Shown: positions 1-7,859 of the stretch, in pieces
Layout: each line of letters opens with the position of its first letter
Numbering within the stretch: position 1 is the first letter of the stretch
Source: Ramlibacter cellulosilyticus
Lineage (GTDB): Bacteria; Pseudomonadota; Gammaproteobacteria; Burkholderiales; Burkholderiaceae_C
Direction: 5' to 3'
Assembly: GCF_014297465.1 (NCBI RefSeq)
Contig: NZ_JACORT010000001.1
Coordinates: 992,001 to 1,056,000, forward strand
Length of the DNA stretch: 64,000 bases
The notes under the pieces: model-generated
Databases searched by the model: none
What the model was told of the DNA's origin: nothing
The model's input: only the letters and a program-made list of their open reading frames with translations
Translations under genes and position numbers: made by a program

Positions 1-1
1 C

Positions 2-556
2 GCGGAGGTGTTCGAGCCGTTCGCGCCGGGCCGCGGTTCGTCGTCCACCATGCCGCAGAAGCGCAATCCGATCTCCTGCCTCTACATCCATGCGAACGTT
101 TCCGTCGCGCGCCAGCATGCCGCCGCGCTGATGGACGCCATGGTGGCCGACCACGAGCGTTCCACCGGGCCGTGGGAGATCGAATGGGTGGTGCTGCCGG
201 AGATCTTCTGCCTGATGTCCGGAGCGCTGAAGCAGGCGAAGTTCGTCCTGAAGGGGCTCGAAGTGGACGCGGCGCGCATGCGCAGGAACATCGACATCAC
301 GAACGGCCTCGTGATGTCGGAGGCCGTGATGATGGGCCTGGGCCCCTATATCGGCCGCGAGTACGCCCACGACCTCGTGTACGACCTGTGCCGCCAGGCC
401 ATCGCGGAGGACCGGCCCCTGATCGACATCCTGGCGGCGCACCCGGAAATCGCGAAGCACGTCTCGCGGGCCCAGCTGGAGGTGTTCTGCGATCCGGGCA
501 GGAACCTCGGCCAGGCCGGCGTGATGGTCGACCGCGTGCTGGCTGCGCGCGGCTGA
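2..556 (+). CDS. Fumarase/aspartase-superfamily lyase, PcaB-like (5' truncated)
   Basis: This is the C-terminal part of a class-II fumarase/adenylosuccinate lyase-type enzyme; the reading frame enters from before base 2, so the N-terminus lies outside the window. The signature GSSTMPQKRNP, close to the start of what is visible, is the superfamily's substrate-binding loop, with its catalytic serine and the conserved M-x-x-K-x-N. It is followed by the long helical segment and a small C-terminal domain of about 80 residues. In this family the phrase STGPWEIEW downstream of the loop recalls 3-carboxy-cis,cis-muconate cycloisomerases (PcaB) and related lyases more than fumarase. The actual substrate cannot be told from this fragment. 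The stop is TGA at 554-556. Confidence 0.85.
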   Translation, partial: AEVFEPFAPGRGSSSTMPQKRNPISCLYIHANVSVARQHAAALMDAMVADHERSTGPWEIEWVVLPEIFCLMSGALKQAKFVLKGLEVDAARMRRNIDITNGLVMSEAVMMGLGPYIGREYAHDLVYDLCRQAIAEDRPLIDILAAHPEIAKHVSRAQLEVFCDPGRNLGQAGVMVDRVLAARG

Positions 557-569
557 CGCCGCGTCAGCT

Positions 570-989
570 TCAGCGGTACCGTGCGTCGTTCGGCGCGCGG
601 TCGTACTGGTTCGTGACGCCGTCGCCGTCCCGGTCGTAAGACGGCGCCATGGCGTAATTGCCCGAGCCGTACGGGATCAGCTGCCCGTTCTGCGCGATGT
701 ACGCCGGCTGGCGGTTCGCGTCGAGGTAGACGGTCCGGCCCCATTGGTCGCGATAGCTGCCGTATTGATCCAGGGGGAGATGCCGGCCGGCGGCATCCAC
801 CTGGTAGTGGCGGCCGTAGGCGTCCGTGTAGACGTTGACGATCGGCGCGGCGCCCGCCGGACTGGCGTCGTACGGAACGCCGAAGATGCGCGCGATGGTG
901 CTGCCCACGCTGTCGATCACGTCAGCCTGTGCGGCCCCGCCGACCGCGAATGCAGCCACTGCGACTGCGGACAAGATGGATTTTTTCAT
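570..989 (-). CDS. Small secreted protein with Ca-binding-like DxDxDG segment
   Basis: The 139-residue protein begins with a clear Sec signal peptide (MKKS, then an Ala/Val-rich core ending around AQA-D, residue 22). The mature part is rich in Tyr, Gly, Asp and Gln, and near the C-terminus carries DRDGDGVTNQYD. That resembles the calcium-binding D-x-D-x-D-G loop of thrombospondin type-3 or EF-hand-like repeats. It is probably exported to the periplasm or outside. Function is unknown; nothing catalytic is visible. The gene is convergent with the lyase, separated by 13 nt. Confidence 0.7.
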   Translation of the reverse strand: MKKSILSAVAVAAFAVGGAAQADVIDSVGSTIARIFGVPYDASPAGAAPIVNVYTDAYGRHYQVDAAGRHLPLDQYGSYRDQWGRTVYLDANRQPAYIAQNGQLIPYGSGNYAMAPSYDRDGDGVTNQYDRAPNDARYR

Positions 990-1136
990 GTGCTACTCCT
1001 GTGCGGACTTGCCGCATGGAGTCATTGCACCGGGAAGCGGGAGAAGGGAACAGCGGTGCTCCGGCCGAGCAGCTGTGCGCCGAATCGCGCGCGACTGTAG
1101 GCGCAGGCGCCTCATCCGGTGCCGCCATGAGGACGA

Positions 1137-1164
1137 AAAAAAAGACCGGCGCACCGGTCTTTTC
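1137..1164 (-). terminator. Rho-independent terminator of the RRM gene pair
   Basis: A GACCGG-CGCA-CCGGTC stem flanked by AAAA and TTTT forms a perfect 8-10 bp hairpin. On the minus strand it is followed by a run of eight U. It lies about 20 nt past the stop of the downstream RRM gene. The flanking A-run and T-run also make a weak bidirectional function possible. Confidence 0.85.
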
Positions 1165-1182
1165 TCTGCAAGGGGCCAGGCG

Positions 1183-1533
1183 TCAGGAACGTCCGCCGCC
1201 GAAGCCGTCGTTGCCGTAGCCGACGCCCGCGCGATGGCTGGCCTTGAAACCCTGCGCGCCGTATCCGCCGGAACCACGGCCTTCTTCACGCGGACGCGCG
1301 AGGTTCACGGTGATCGAGCGCCCGTCCACGGACCTTCCGTGCAGCCCCTTGATCGCAGCCTGGGCCTCTTCGGCCGACGGCATTTCGACGAAGCCGAACC
1401 CCTTGGAGCGGCCGGTTTCGCGATCCATCACGAGCTTGGCGGAGGAAACCCCGCCGAACTCGGCGAAGTTGCTTTCCAGGATGGAATCGGTGACGGAGTA
1501 GGGCAGGTTGCCCACGTAGATCTTGCTGGTCAT
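1183..1533 (-). CDS. RRM-domain RNA-binding protein (cold-shock type), second copy
   Basis: A single RNA-recognition motif fills residues 2-80: RNP2 is KIYVGNLP at the N-terminus and RNP1 is KGFGFVEM. A Gly/Arg-rich tail (EEGRGSGGYG...GFGGGRS) follows, the architecture of the small bacterial/cyanobacterial Rbp RNA chaperones that bind single-stranded RNA. I start at the ATG at 1533 rather than upstream in the frame because the RRM begins right there and an AAGGA lies about 12 nt before it. It lies 31 nt downstream of another RRM gene on the same strand and ends at a strong terminator, so the two form a probable operon. Confidence 0.9.
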   Translation of the reverse strand: MTSKIYVGNLPYSVTDSILESNFAEFGGVSSAKLVMDRETGRSKGFGFVEMPSAEEAQAAIKGLHGRSVDGRSITVNLARPREEGRGSGGYGAQGFKASHRAGVGYGNDGFGGGRS

Positions 1534-1564
1534 GCGAGAGCCTTTCCTTGATGGGATGCGCGAA

Positions 1565-1849
1565 TCAGTAGCGGTTGCCGCCCGCACGGGGAGCGCGCGG
1601 CTCCATCGGCTTGGCGACGTTCACGACCATGTCGCGGCCGCCCAGGTCCCGGCCATGCAGGGCGGTGATGGCGGCGCTGGCCTCCGCGGCGGTGGCCATC
1701 TCGACGAAGCCGAAGCCCTTGGAGCGGCCGCTGTCGCGGTCCGTGATGACCTTGGCGCTGTTGACGGACCCGAACTCGGCGAAAGCGCGCTGCATGTCGT
1801 CGTCGCTGAAGGTGTAGGGCAGGTTGCCCACGAAGAGTTTGTTTTCCAT
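1565..1849 (-). CDS. RRM-domain RNA-binding protein, first copy
   Basis: A 94-residue protein that is almost only an RRM: RNP2 KLFVGNLP near the start, RNP1 KGFGFVEM in the middle, then a short Pro/Arg-rich tail. The ATG at 1849 is preferred; GAGGA sits about 8 nt before it, and residues read further upstream in the frame do not look like protein. It is a paralogue of the next gene downstream, with the same RNP1 sequence and closely similar flanks, so the pair looks like a tandem duplication. Genes of this type are often cold-induced, which would fit a long 5' leader here, but regulation is inference. Confidence 0.9.
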   Translation of the reverse strand: MENKLFVGNLPYTFSDDDMQRAFAEFGSVNSAKVITDRDSGRSKGFGFVEMATAAEASAAITALHGRDLGGRDMVVNVAKPMEPRAPRAGGNRY

Positions 1850-2267
1850 GAATGTCCTCATGAGGAAGGTGCCGCGCGGCAACATGCCGTGCGGTGCACA
1901 ACGCCAGAGAACATCGACGGGGGATTCAGACAACGACGCGGCGGGTGCAAGTCCGCCGGAGGGAGAAAGTAAACCTTGAAGAGCGACGATCTGTTGAACG
2001 TCCAGCAGCGCGGAGGTTAACACGTTATGCACTTCCGTGCACATGGAGCGCTCATTGGCCGCCTGGCGCGCACGATGTAACGCGAGATGACAGCGTCGCT
2101 GCAGCCTGCACGATTCGCGATAGCTTGTAACGCCGCCGCGGCATGAACGTGTACTTCCGACGGGCGCGCGCTGCGGGTGAAACGCGCGACCTATATTGAT
2201 TTGGAGGAGTCACCACGTACCGGGTCCAGCGAGGCGCCCGTTCAAGCCTCGCACACAGGAGAACGAA
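1850..2267. other. Intergenic region between the divergent RRM pair and the peptide/MNIO locus
   Basis: About 420 nt with no convincing gene. It must hold the divergent promoters. The part next to the RRM gene contains a potential hairpin (around 1873-1896, CCGCGCGGC...GCCGTGCGG) that could be part of a leader. A TATATT at 2192-2197 is a possible -10 element for the peptide gene, but no good -35 box was seen. Confidence 0.4.
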
Positions 2268-2519
2268 ATGCCGGAACTCAATCCCCAGCCGCTGCCTCCG
2301 GGTGATCGCGTGCGCGTGTTCGTCAACCACGACATCGCATTCGACCTCCAGAAGATGAACAAGATCACTGCAAACGTCCTGGGCAAGCTGGGGTGCGGAG
2401 GCTGCCACTCGGGGCGCATCCTGGAGTTCGTGACGCTCCGCGACTTCGTCGTCAATCCCAGGACCCTGGACGTCCAGGAGTTTGCCGGCTCGCCTCTCGC
2501 CAGGAGCGCGCCGGAGTGA
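2268..2519 (+). CDS. Putative RiPP precursor peptide (LNPQPLPP leader, CGGCHSG core-like motif)
   Basis: An 83-residue peptide starting MPELNPQPLPP. I chose the ATG at 2268 because AGGAG lies 8 nt before it and the LNPQPLPP N-terminus reads as a conserved start. Residues 12-40 are polar and leader-like, and residues 42-49 are GCGGCHSG with two cysteines (C43, C46) and a histidine. A hydrophobic stretch ILEFVTLRDFVVNP and a short tail follow. Its stop codon overlaps the GTG start of a DUF692/MNIO gene (GTGA, 2516-2519), which implies translational coupling. MNIO enzymes usually modify Cys, Asp or Asn of a neighbouring precursor, so the Cys pair is the natural candidate site. I recall LNPQPLPP from other short bacterial peptides but cannot verify that here. 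It could alternatively be a small structural or regulatory protein. Confidence 0.6.
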   Translation: MPELNPQPLPPGDRVRVFVNHDIAFDLQKMNKITANVLGKLGCGGCHSGRILEFVTLRDFVVNPRTLDVQEFAGSPLARSAPE

Positions 2520-3916
2520 AGGCGCTCGGCGTCGGGCTGGTCTATTGGTCCGCGCTGGAGCCGCTGTTCCGGGCAGGAGACGCGGGCCTCTCCGTGCTGG
2601 AACTCGAGCCGGAGTCGCTGTGGGAGCAGGTGCGTGAAGCAGAGGCGTGGCGCTATCGCTGCAACGCCGGACTGCTGGATCGCGTGGCGCAACTGCCCCA
2701 GCACAAGCTGCTGCATGGGGTAGGGCACCCCGTCGGCGGAACGGTCCAGGATCCCGTGGATCCGTGGGACCTGCTGCACCATGCGGTCCGGGCGCTCCAA
2801 CCTGCGTGGGTCAGCGAGCACCTGAGCTTCAATCGTGTCGGGCGGGAAGAGGGGATACGGCACGCCGGTTTCCTGTTCCCGCCGGCGCAGACAGCGGCGG
2901 CCGTGCGGGTCGCCGCGAGCAACATCATCGCGTACGCGCGCCGGCTCGGTTGTCCCGCGGCGTTCGAGACCGGAGTGAACTATCTCCGCCCCCGCGCAAG
3001 CGACATGGGCGACGGCGAGTTCTTCGCCGCGGTGGCGCAGGCGTCGGGCGCAGGCATCCTTCTCGACGTGCACAACCTGTGGTGCAACGAGTGCAATGGT
3101 CGGGAATCGGTGGCCGAGGTCGTGGCCACGCTGCCGCTCGACCGCGTCTGGGAGATCCACTTTGCGGGCGGGATGGAGCACTCGGGTTTCCGGCTCGACG
3201 CGCACAGCGGGCGCGTGCCGCCGCAGGTGATCGACATCGCGGCCGCACTCATCCCCAGGCTCCCTCGCCTCGGTGCGCTGGTCTTCGAGATCCTGCCCGA
3301 GCACGTGCCCGCCATCGGGCTGGACGGCGTCATGCGCGAGCTGGCGCGCCTGCAGGAGCTCTGGGCACTGCGTTCCCCCACGAACGTGCAGGTACCGTCG
3401 TCCCCTGCGTGCACTCCGTCGCGGTCGGACTTCGATGAAGTCGCGCGGTGGGAAGGTTCGCTCTTCGATGCCGTGACGGGGAATGCGGACCCGGAGGACC
3501 GTGGGTGCGCCCTGCTGCGTGGTCTCGTGGACGACGCCCGGCGGGGGAGCCTGGCGCGCGCGTTGCGCTATACGACCACATGTCTCCTGGGCGCGCTGGG
3601 GGACCGGGGATTCGGCGAACTTTTCGCTGCGTACTGCCGCACGCATGCGCCGGAACCGTTCGCTTCCGTCGAAGCGGAACGCTTTGCAGGGTTCCTGCGG
3701 ACTCGCATCGACGGGGGCTTGTGCGTCCCCTATCTCGACGAAGTGCTCGCGTTCGAGCACGGCCTGCTGCGGGCCACGCTGCTGGGAGCCTCCTCGGAAG
3801 TCAGGTGGAGCGTGGACCCCACCATGCTGATCGAGTCGCTGGAGGCGGGTACCCTGCCGCGCGGCCTGCCGCAGGTGCGCAGCGTGATGCGCATTGCTCC
3901 GGGCGAGGCCGGTTGA
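2516..3916 (+). CDS. DUF692/MNIO multinuclear non-heme iron oxygenase with C-terminal extra domain
   Basis: 466 residues starting at GTG 2516, 4 nt inside the preceding gene. Residues 1-285 are a DUF692 TIM barrel with the expected metal-site motifs in order: HGVGHPVG (67-74), SEHLSFN (100-106), FETGVNYL (150-157), LLDVHNLWCNE (182-192), EIHFAGG (213-219), DAHSG (228-232) and FEILPEHV (258-265). Studied members (MbnB, TglH, ChrH, ApyH, BufB) bind two or three irons and oxidatively rearrange residues of a ribosomal peptide, usually with a separate partner protein. Here about 170 further residues follow. Their segment FGELFAAYCRTH...YLDEVLAFEHGLLRATL resembles the helical DUF2063-type partner, so partner and enzyme may be fused. 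That last point is inference; the family assignment is firm. Confidence 0.85.
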   Translation: MKALGVGLVYWSALEPLFRAGDAGLSVLELEPESLWEQVREAEAWRYRCNAGLLDRVAQLPQHKLLHGVGHPVGGTVQDPVDPWDLLHHAVRALQPAWVSEHLSFNRVGREEGIRHAGFLFPPAQTAAAVRVAASNIIAYARRLGCPAAFETGVNYLRPRASDMGDGEFFAAVAQASGAGILLDVHNLWCNECNGRESVAEVVATLPLDRVWEIHFAGGMEHSGFRLDAHSGRVPPQVIDIAAALIPRLPRLGALVFEILPEHVPAIGLDGVMRELARLQELWALRSPTNVQVPSSPACTPSRSDFDEVARWEGSLFDAVTGNADPEDRGCALLRGLVDDARRGSLARALRYTTTCLLGALGDRGFGELFAAYCRTHAPEPFASVEAERFAGFLRTRIDGGLCVPYLDEVLAFEHGLLRATLLGASSEVRWSVDPTMLIESLEAGTLPRGLPQVRSVMRIAPGEAG

Positions 3917-3955
3917 AGCTCCGGCCCCGCGAGCACCGCAATCACCACATGCGCC

Positions 3956-4381
3956 TCACCGCCCCTGCGCCGACAGCGGCAACCCGAACACCCGGTCGAA
4001 CGCGAGGTTGAACAGGAAGCCGTACACGAGGAAGAAGACGATCATCACCGCGTTGAGTGCCAGCGCGGCGAGCAGGCTCACGCCCAGCACCCACGCGAAC
4101 AGCGGCACCAGCATGGTCACGAGGCCCACCTCGAAGCCGATGGCGTGCACCACGCGCCGCAGGACGCTGCGCCCCTTGCGTTCCTGGCGTCTTTCCCAGG
4201 CCTCGAAGAGGATGTTGTAGACGTAGTTCCACGCCATCGCGATCGTGGACGAGGCGGCCGCCGTGATGCCGGCGGTGGTCACCGGGCTTTCGGAGAGCCA
4301 CCGCAGCAGCGTGCTGGCCAGCACGATGGCGATCAGCTCGAAGGAAACGACGTAGACGATCTTGCGTTGGAGTCCCTGCAC
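3956..4381 (-). CDS. PACE-family multidrug/biocide efflux transporter
   Basis: 141 residues with four predicted membrane helices arranged as two similar pairs, the bacterial transmembrane pair (BTP) layout of the PACE (proteobacterial antimicrobial compound efflux) family. Diagnostic phrases are visible: RKIVYVVSFELIAI in the first helix, WNYVYNILFEAWERR at the end of the second, RRVVHAIGFEVGL in the third and NLAFDRVFG in the last. The conserved acidic residue of helix 1 (FE) is present. Relatives such as AceI export chlorhexidine or polyamines in exchange for protons. The gene is divergent from the nitronate monooxygenase gene, with their 5' ends less than 80 nt apart. Confidence 0.85.
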   Translation of the reverse strand: MQGLQRKIVYVVSFELIAIVLASTLLRWLSESPVTTAGITAAASSTIAMAWNYVYNILFEAWERRQERKGRSVLRRVVHAIGFEVGLVTMLVPLFAWVLGVSLLAALALNAVMIVFFLVYGFLFNLAFDRVFGLPLSAQGR

Positions 4382-4458
4382 GCATGGATTCTAGAGGTGC
4401 AGGGATGGCCCTCGCCGGAGCAGTCTATGCTTGCGGCATTCCCTTTCCGGATGCCGCC

Positions 4459-5430
4459 ATGCCCGAACTCCAGACCCGGCTGACACGCTCCCTCGGCTTG
4501 CGCCACCCCATCGTCTCGGCGCCGATGGCGTTTGCCGCCGGTGGCGCGCTGGCCGCGGCCGTCACCCGCGCCGGCGGACTGGGGCTGATCGGCGGCGGCT
4601 ACGGCGACGGGCCGTGGATCGAGCAGCAGTTCGCCGCGGCGCAAGGAGAACGCATCGGCATCGGCTTCATCACCTGGTCGCTCGCCACGAAGCCGTCGTT
4701 GCTGACCGCCGCGCTCGCGCACCGGCCGGCGGCCGTGATGCTGTCGTTCGGTGATCCGCGGCCCTTCGTCGACGAGATCCGTGCCGCGGGCGCCAGGCTG
4801 GTCTGCCAGTGCCAGGACATGTCGCACGTGCGCGATGCGATCGCCGCGGGCGCCGACGTGGTCGTGGCGCAGGGCGCGGAGGCGGGTGGCCACGGGGCGC
4901 TGCGCGGCACCTTCAGCTTCGTCCCGGAGGTGGCGGACGAACTCGCCGCGCGCGCCCCCGGCACCTTGCTGCTCGCGGCCGGCGGCGTGGGCGACGGGCG
5001 CAGCCTCGCGGCCGCGCTGATGCTCGGTGCCGATGGCGTGCTGGTCGGCACGCGCCTGTGGGCTTCGCGCGAGGCGCTGGTGGCGCCAGGCCATCACCGC
5101 GCGATCCTCGAGACCGGCGGCGACGGCACGCTGCGCACGCGCATCCCCGACGTCGTGCGCCAGCTGCCCTGGCCGCCGGGCTTCACTGCGCGCATCCGCC
5201 GCAATGCGTTCACGGCGCGCTGGCACGGCCGCGAAGCGGAGCTGGAGAAGGCGGCGGCCGAGGAAGGACCGCGCTACGCGCAGGCCTTCGCCGCGGGCGA
5301 TGCGGAGCAGGGCGCCGTGTGGTTCGGCGAGGCGGCAGGCCTGGTCCATTCGATCGAGCCGGCCGGCGAGATCATCGAGCGGATGGTCGCGGAGGCGGCA
5401 GGCCTCCGGGCACGCGGGCAGGCCGGCTGA
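4459..5430 (+). CDS. Nitronate monooxygenase / 2-nitropropane dioxygenase family protein
   Basis: 323 residues from the ATG at 4459, where the typical family start (T.LT..LGLRHPIVSAPMA) begins; the longer in-frame start would add residues with no family likeness. FMN-binding TIM-barrel features: HPIVSAPMAF at the N-terminus, CQCQDM in the middle, then GAEAGGHGA with the conserved His, and the phosphate-binding AAGGVGDGRSLAAALMLGADGVLVGTRL. These enzymes oxidise alkyl nitronates with FMN and O2. Some homologues have other oxidoreductase roles. It stands alone between oppositely oriented genes. Confidence 0.85.
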   Translation: MPELQTRLTRSLGLRHPIVSAPMAFAAGGALAAAVTRAGGLGLIGGGYGDGPWIEQQFAAAQGERIGIGFITWSLATKPSLLTAALAHRPAAVMLSFGDPRPFVDEIRAAGARLVCQCQDMSHVRDAIAAGADVVVAQGAEAGGHGALRGTFSFVPEVADELAARAPGTLLLAAGGVGDGRSLAAALMLGADGVLVGTRLWASREALVAPGHHRAILETGGDGTLRTRIPDVVRQLPWPPGFTARIRRNAFTARWHGREAELEKAAAEEGPRYAQAFAAGDAEQGAVWFGEAAGLVHSIEPAGEIIERMVAEAAGLRARGQAG

Positions 5431-5451
5431 GCCGGGACCGTTCGACGCAGC

Positions 5452-5862
5452 TCACACCTTGGCGTCGTCTCCGATGATCGGGCCGTCGAACGCGCCGTGC
5501 AGCGTTTCGATGCGCACCGGTGCGCTGCGCCCCGGCAGCTCGACCTGCAATCCGAGAGGGCCTTGCGAGACGCGGACCCGCACGGTGTCGCTGCCGGCCT
5601 CGGGCCGGTAGTCGTACACGCCGGGTTGCCATACCTCGGCCGCCACATGCATGCGGCGCGTGCCGAGCAGGCTGCCGATCTCCTTCTGCAACCTGTTGCG
5701 TTCCACCTGCAGAGCCTGCACGCGCGCGAACAGCGCGTCCACGCCGCGGCGGTCGCCGCCCTGTTTGCTGGCGTCGAAAGCCTGCGTCAGCAGGGCGCCC
5801 TCCTGGTCGACGAGTGCCGAGACCCGGGCGCGCAAGGTGGCGATGCTGTTGTCCTCTCCCAT
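5452..5862 (-). CDS. Conserved-looking hypothetical protein with N-terminal coiled coil
   Basis: 136 residues. The first 65 are strongly helical and heptad-like (TLRARVSALVDQEGALL...VQALQVERNRLQKEIG). The rest is beta-rich, with WQPGVYDYRPEAGSD and a stretch of alternating hydrophobics. There is no signal peptide, membrane segment or known catalytic motif. I do not recognise the family. Third-position GC and length match a real gene rather than a shadow frame. Confidence 0.5.
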   Translation of the reverse strand: MGEDNSIATLRARVSALVDQEGALLTQAFDASKQGGDRRGVDALFARVQALQVERNRLQKEIGSLLGTRRMHVAAEVWQPGVYDYRPEAGSDTVRVRVSQGPLGLQVELPGRSAPVRIETLHGAFDGPIIGDDAKV

Positions 5863-6018
5863 GGGGCCTATTTTTGGGGCGCGTGACCCACTTTACAGAA
5901 GGCGCGGGCGGCGGTGCCCGTCAGTCGTCATCCGACACTGCGTTTTTGCCGCCGCACGGTCGTCACGGGACGATGAGCTTGCAGTTTCGCGTCGGCTTCT
6001 TGCAACGCTGCCTCCCGG

Positions 6019-6597
6019 TCAGCAGCACCCTTCCTCGGGGTAGGCGAGCTCGCCGTCGACGATGCATGCGGGCGACGTGTACGGGTGCGGCGTGCCGGGA
6101 CCCGTGCCGGCAATGTGGATCACCTCCACGTCCAGGAAGCGCAGCACGTCGGAGATGAGCGCACGGTGGCAGCGCCACCAGAGAAGCTCCGAGCACATGA
6201 TCGCGGTGCGCGCGCCCGACGCGACGTGCAGGAGTTCGTCGAGGCCCGACGCGAACTCCTCGGTCCACGTGTACGCCGCATAGGACCGGAACGAGGCATT
6301 GCGCCAACCGGCTTGTTCCGGTCCCGCGGGGACCCGGCGGCGTCCGCCGAGCCCCGCGAGCCACGCGTAGCCCAGGCCGCAGCCCGCGAGCGTTGCGGCG
6401 AGCGCATCGCTGCCGAACTGCGGATGGCGCCGCGAGCCGGGGAACCGTCGCACGTCCGCGACCACCTCGATGCCATGGGCGCGCAGCACGGAGACGAAAT
6501 CATCCGCGCTGCGCGTCGAGTGGCCGATGGTCCAGACCGTGCGTGGGTCAGCGGCCGTCCTTGTCCGAGTCGCCGGGGATCGCGCGCTCGGTTGCAT
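6019..6597 (-). CDS. DUF488 family protein
   Basis: 192 residues with the DUF488 hallmarks: VWTIGHSTRSADDF at the start, DVRRFPGSRRHPQF soon after, and AIMCSELLWWRCHRALI, where the conserved C-x-E...CHR motif of the family sits. The function of DUF488 is not established; the conserved Cys and acidic residues have suggested an enzyme. The only possible start is the ATG at 6597, which makes the gene overlap the preceding glycine-zipper gene by 50 nt on the same strand, so the two are probably cotranscribed. Confidence 0.8.
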   Translation of the reverse strand: MQPSARSPATRTRTAADPRTVWTIGHSTRSADDFVSVLRAHGIEVVADVRRFPGSRRHPQFGSDALAATLAGCGLGYAWLAGLGGRRRVPAGPEQAGWRNASFRSYAAYTWTEEFASGLDELLHVASGARTAIMCSELLWWRCHRALISDVLRFLDVEVIHIAGTGPGTPHPYTSPACIVDGELAYPEEGCC

Positions 6598-7045
6598 TGC
6601 TCACCCGCTCCCACGCGTCGCGCGCTGCCGGGCGGGCATGTTCCCATTCGAGCGACGAGCTGCCGCGGGCACGGCCCCAGTCGCGTCCGAGCTCGGGCTC
6701 CACCTCGTCGAACGAGCGGCCCGGGTTGCGGTTCCACGAATCCACGCCGGCGCGGTAGGCGGGCTGGTACTCGTCGAAGCCGACGTCCTTGCGCGCATAC
6801 GGACGGGTGGCGTGGTTGTCGCGCCAGTACTTGTCTTCGGCGGCCGGGTCCGCGGCCTTCTTGCCCATCACCGCGCCCGCGACGGCACCGACGGCGGCAC
6901 CGATCGCCGCGCCCACGGGGCCCGTCACGCCACCGGCCAGCGCGCCGGCGGTCGCACCACCGACCACGCCACCCGCGGCCGCGCCACCCACGGCGCCTGC
7001 GCCCGCACCGGCTGCCTTCTTGTGCTCGGGATTGTCATTGTTCAT
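6548..7045 (-). CDS. Glycine-zipper domain protein
   Basis: 165 residues. Residues 10-65 are an extended glycine zipper (repeats of GAVGGAAAGG and GAAIGAAVGAVAG) that should form one or two tightly packed membrane hairpins. The C-terminal half is hydrophilic and Arg/Asp/Trp-rich (YWRDNHATRPYARKDVGFDEY, WNRNPGRSF). Glycine-zipper proteins of this kind are usually envelope stress or osmotically inducible proteins of unknown role. The ATG at 7045 has AAAGGAC upstream. An in-frame open stretch reads further upstream but is not protein-like. Confidence 0.75.
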   Translation of the reverse strand: MNNDNPEHKKAAGAGAGAVGGAAAGGVVGGATAGALAGGVTGPVGAAIGAAVGAVAGAVMGKKAADPAAEDKYWRDNHATRPYARKDVGFDEYQPAYRAGVDSWNRNPGRSFDEVEPELGRDWGRARGSSSLEWEHARPAARDAWERVSNATERAIPGDSDKDGR

Positions 7046-7215
7046 GTCGCTGTCCTTTCGTTGCTGGAGCCGCCACCATAGGAGGACATCGGCTGGCCCA
7101 TCCTCGGAAGCAGCCCACATCTGGGCGGGGGCATGGCTGACAAGCGCGTAGTCCGATGGAGACTCAGCGGTGAAACCCGAGGGCCTTGCGCGCGGCCGTG
7201 GCGCAGAATGCGCCG

Positions 7216-7485
7216 ATGATCGAACTGCCCAGGGAGGTCCGCCAGCAGGCGGTTGCCTCCATCGAACGCTACTTCCTCGAGAACATGGAAGAGAAGATCG
7301 GCAACGTGGCGGCCGGCGGCCTCCTGGGCTTCTTCCTGGAGGAGATCGGTCCCGCGATCTACAACCAGGCCGTGCGCGACGTGCAGGAACGCCTGCGCAT
7401 GCGCGTCGAGGAAATCGACCTCGAGGTGCAGGAGGAGGAGTTCGGGTACTGGAAGAAATTCGAGAAGGGCGGCCGGCGGCGCTGA
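7216..7485 (+). CDS. DUF2164 family protein
   Basis: 89 residues from the ATG at 7216. The core matches the DUF2164 pattern: [19 protein letters not shown], then [25 protein letters not shown], followed by a charged helical tail. It is small and probably cytoplasmic; function is unknown. It lies 26 nt upstream of a DUF2200 gene in the same direction, so the two likely share a transcript. Confidence 0.85.
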   Translation: MIELPREVRQQAVASIERYFLENMEEKIGNVAAGGLLGFFLEEIGPAIYNQAVRDVQERLRMRVEEIDLEVQEEEFGYWKKFEKGGRRR

Positions 7486-7511
7486 CCGCCTGCGCAACGG
7501 AAGGAGCGACG

Positions 7512-7859
7512 ATGCCGGAACACCGGATCTTCACCACCGCATTCGCCAAGGTCTATCCGCTCTACGTCCAGAAGGCGGAACGCAAGAGCCGGACGAAGGA
7601 AGAAGTCGACCAGGTGATCTGCTGGCTCACCGGCTACGACCGGGCCGGACTGCAGCGGCAGATCGAGCAGGGCAGTGACTTCGCGACCTTCTTTGCGCAG
7701 GCGCCCGCCATGCATCCGAACAGTTCGAAGATCACCGGCGTCGTCTGCGGCGTGCGCGTGGAGGAAGTCGAAGATCCGCTGATGCGAAGGATCCGCCAGC
7801 TGGACAAGCTCGTCGACGAGCTTGCCAAGGGGAAGAAGATGGAGAGCGTCCTGCGCTAG
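7512..7859 (+). CDS. DUF2200 family protein
   Basis: 115 residues beginning [20 protein letters not shown] and continuing with VICWLTGY and [23 protein letters not shown], all strongly characteristic of DUF2200, a short protein family of unknown function found across proteobacteria. AAGGAG lies 6 nt before the ATG at 7512. Its TAG stop sits in a CTAG whose other strand is the stop codon of the convergent PepSY gene. Confidence 0.9.
   Translation: MPEHRIFTTAFAKVYPLYVQKAERKSRTKEEVDQVICWLTGYDRAGLQRQIEQGSDFATFFAQAPAMHPNSSKITGVVCGVRVEEVEDPLMRRIRQLDKLVDELAKGKKMESVLR

Noticed and set aside
2393-2515. Longer N-terminus for the MNIO protein
   Set aside because: The upstream residues are Arg/Pro-rich and out of frame with the peptide gene; the family start (ALGVGLVYW) follows directly after GTG 2516.
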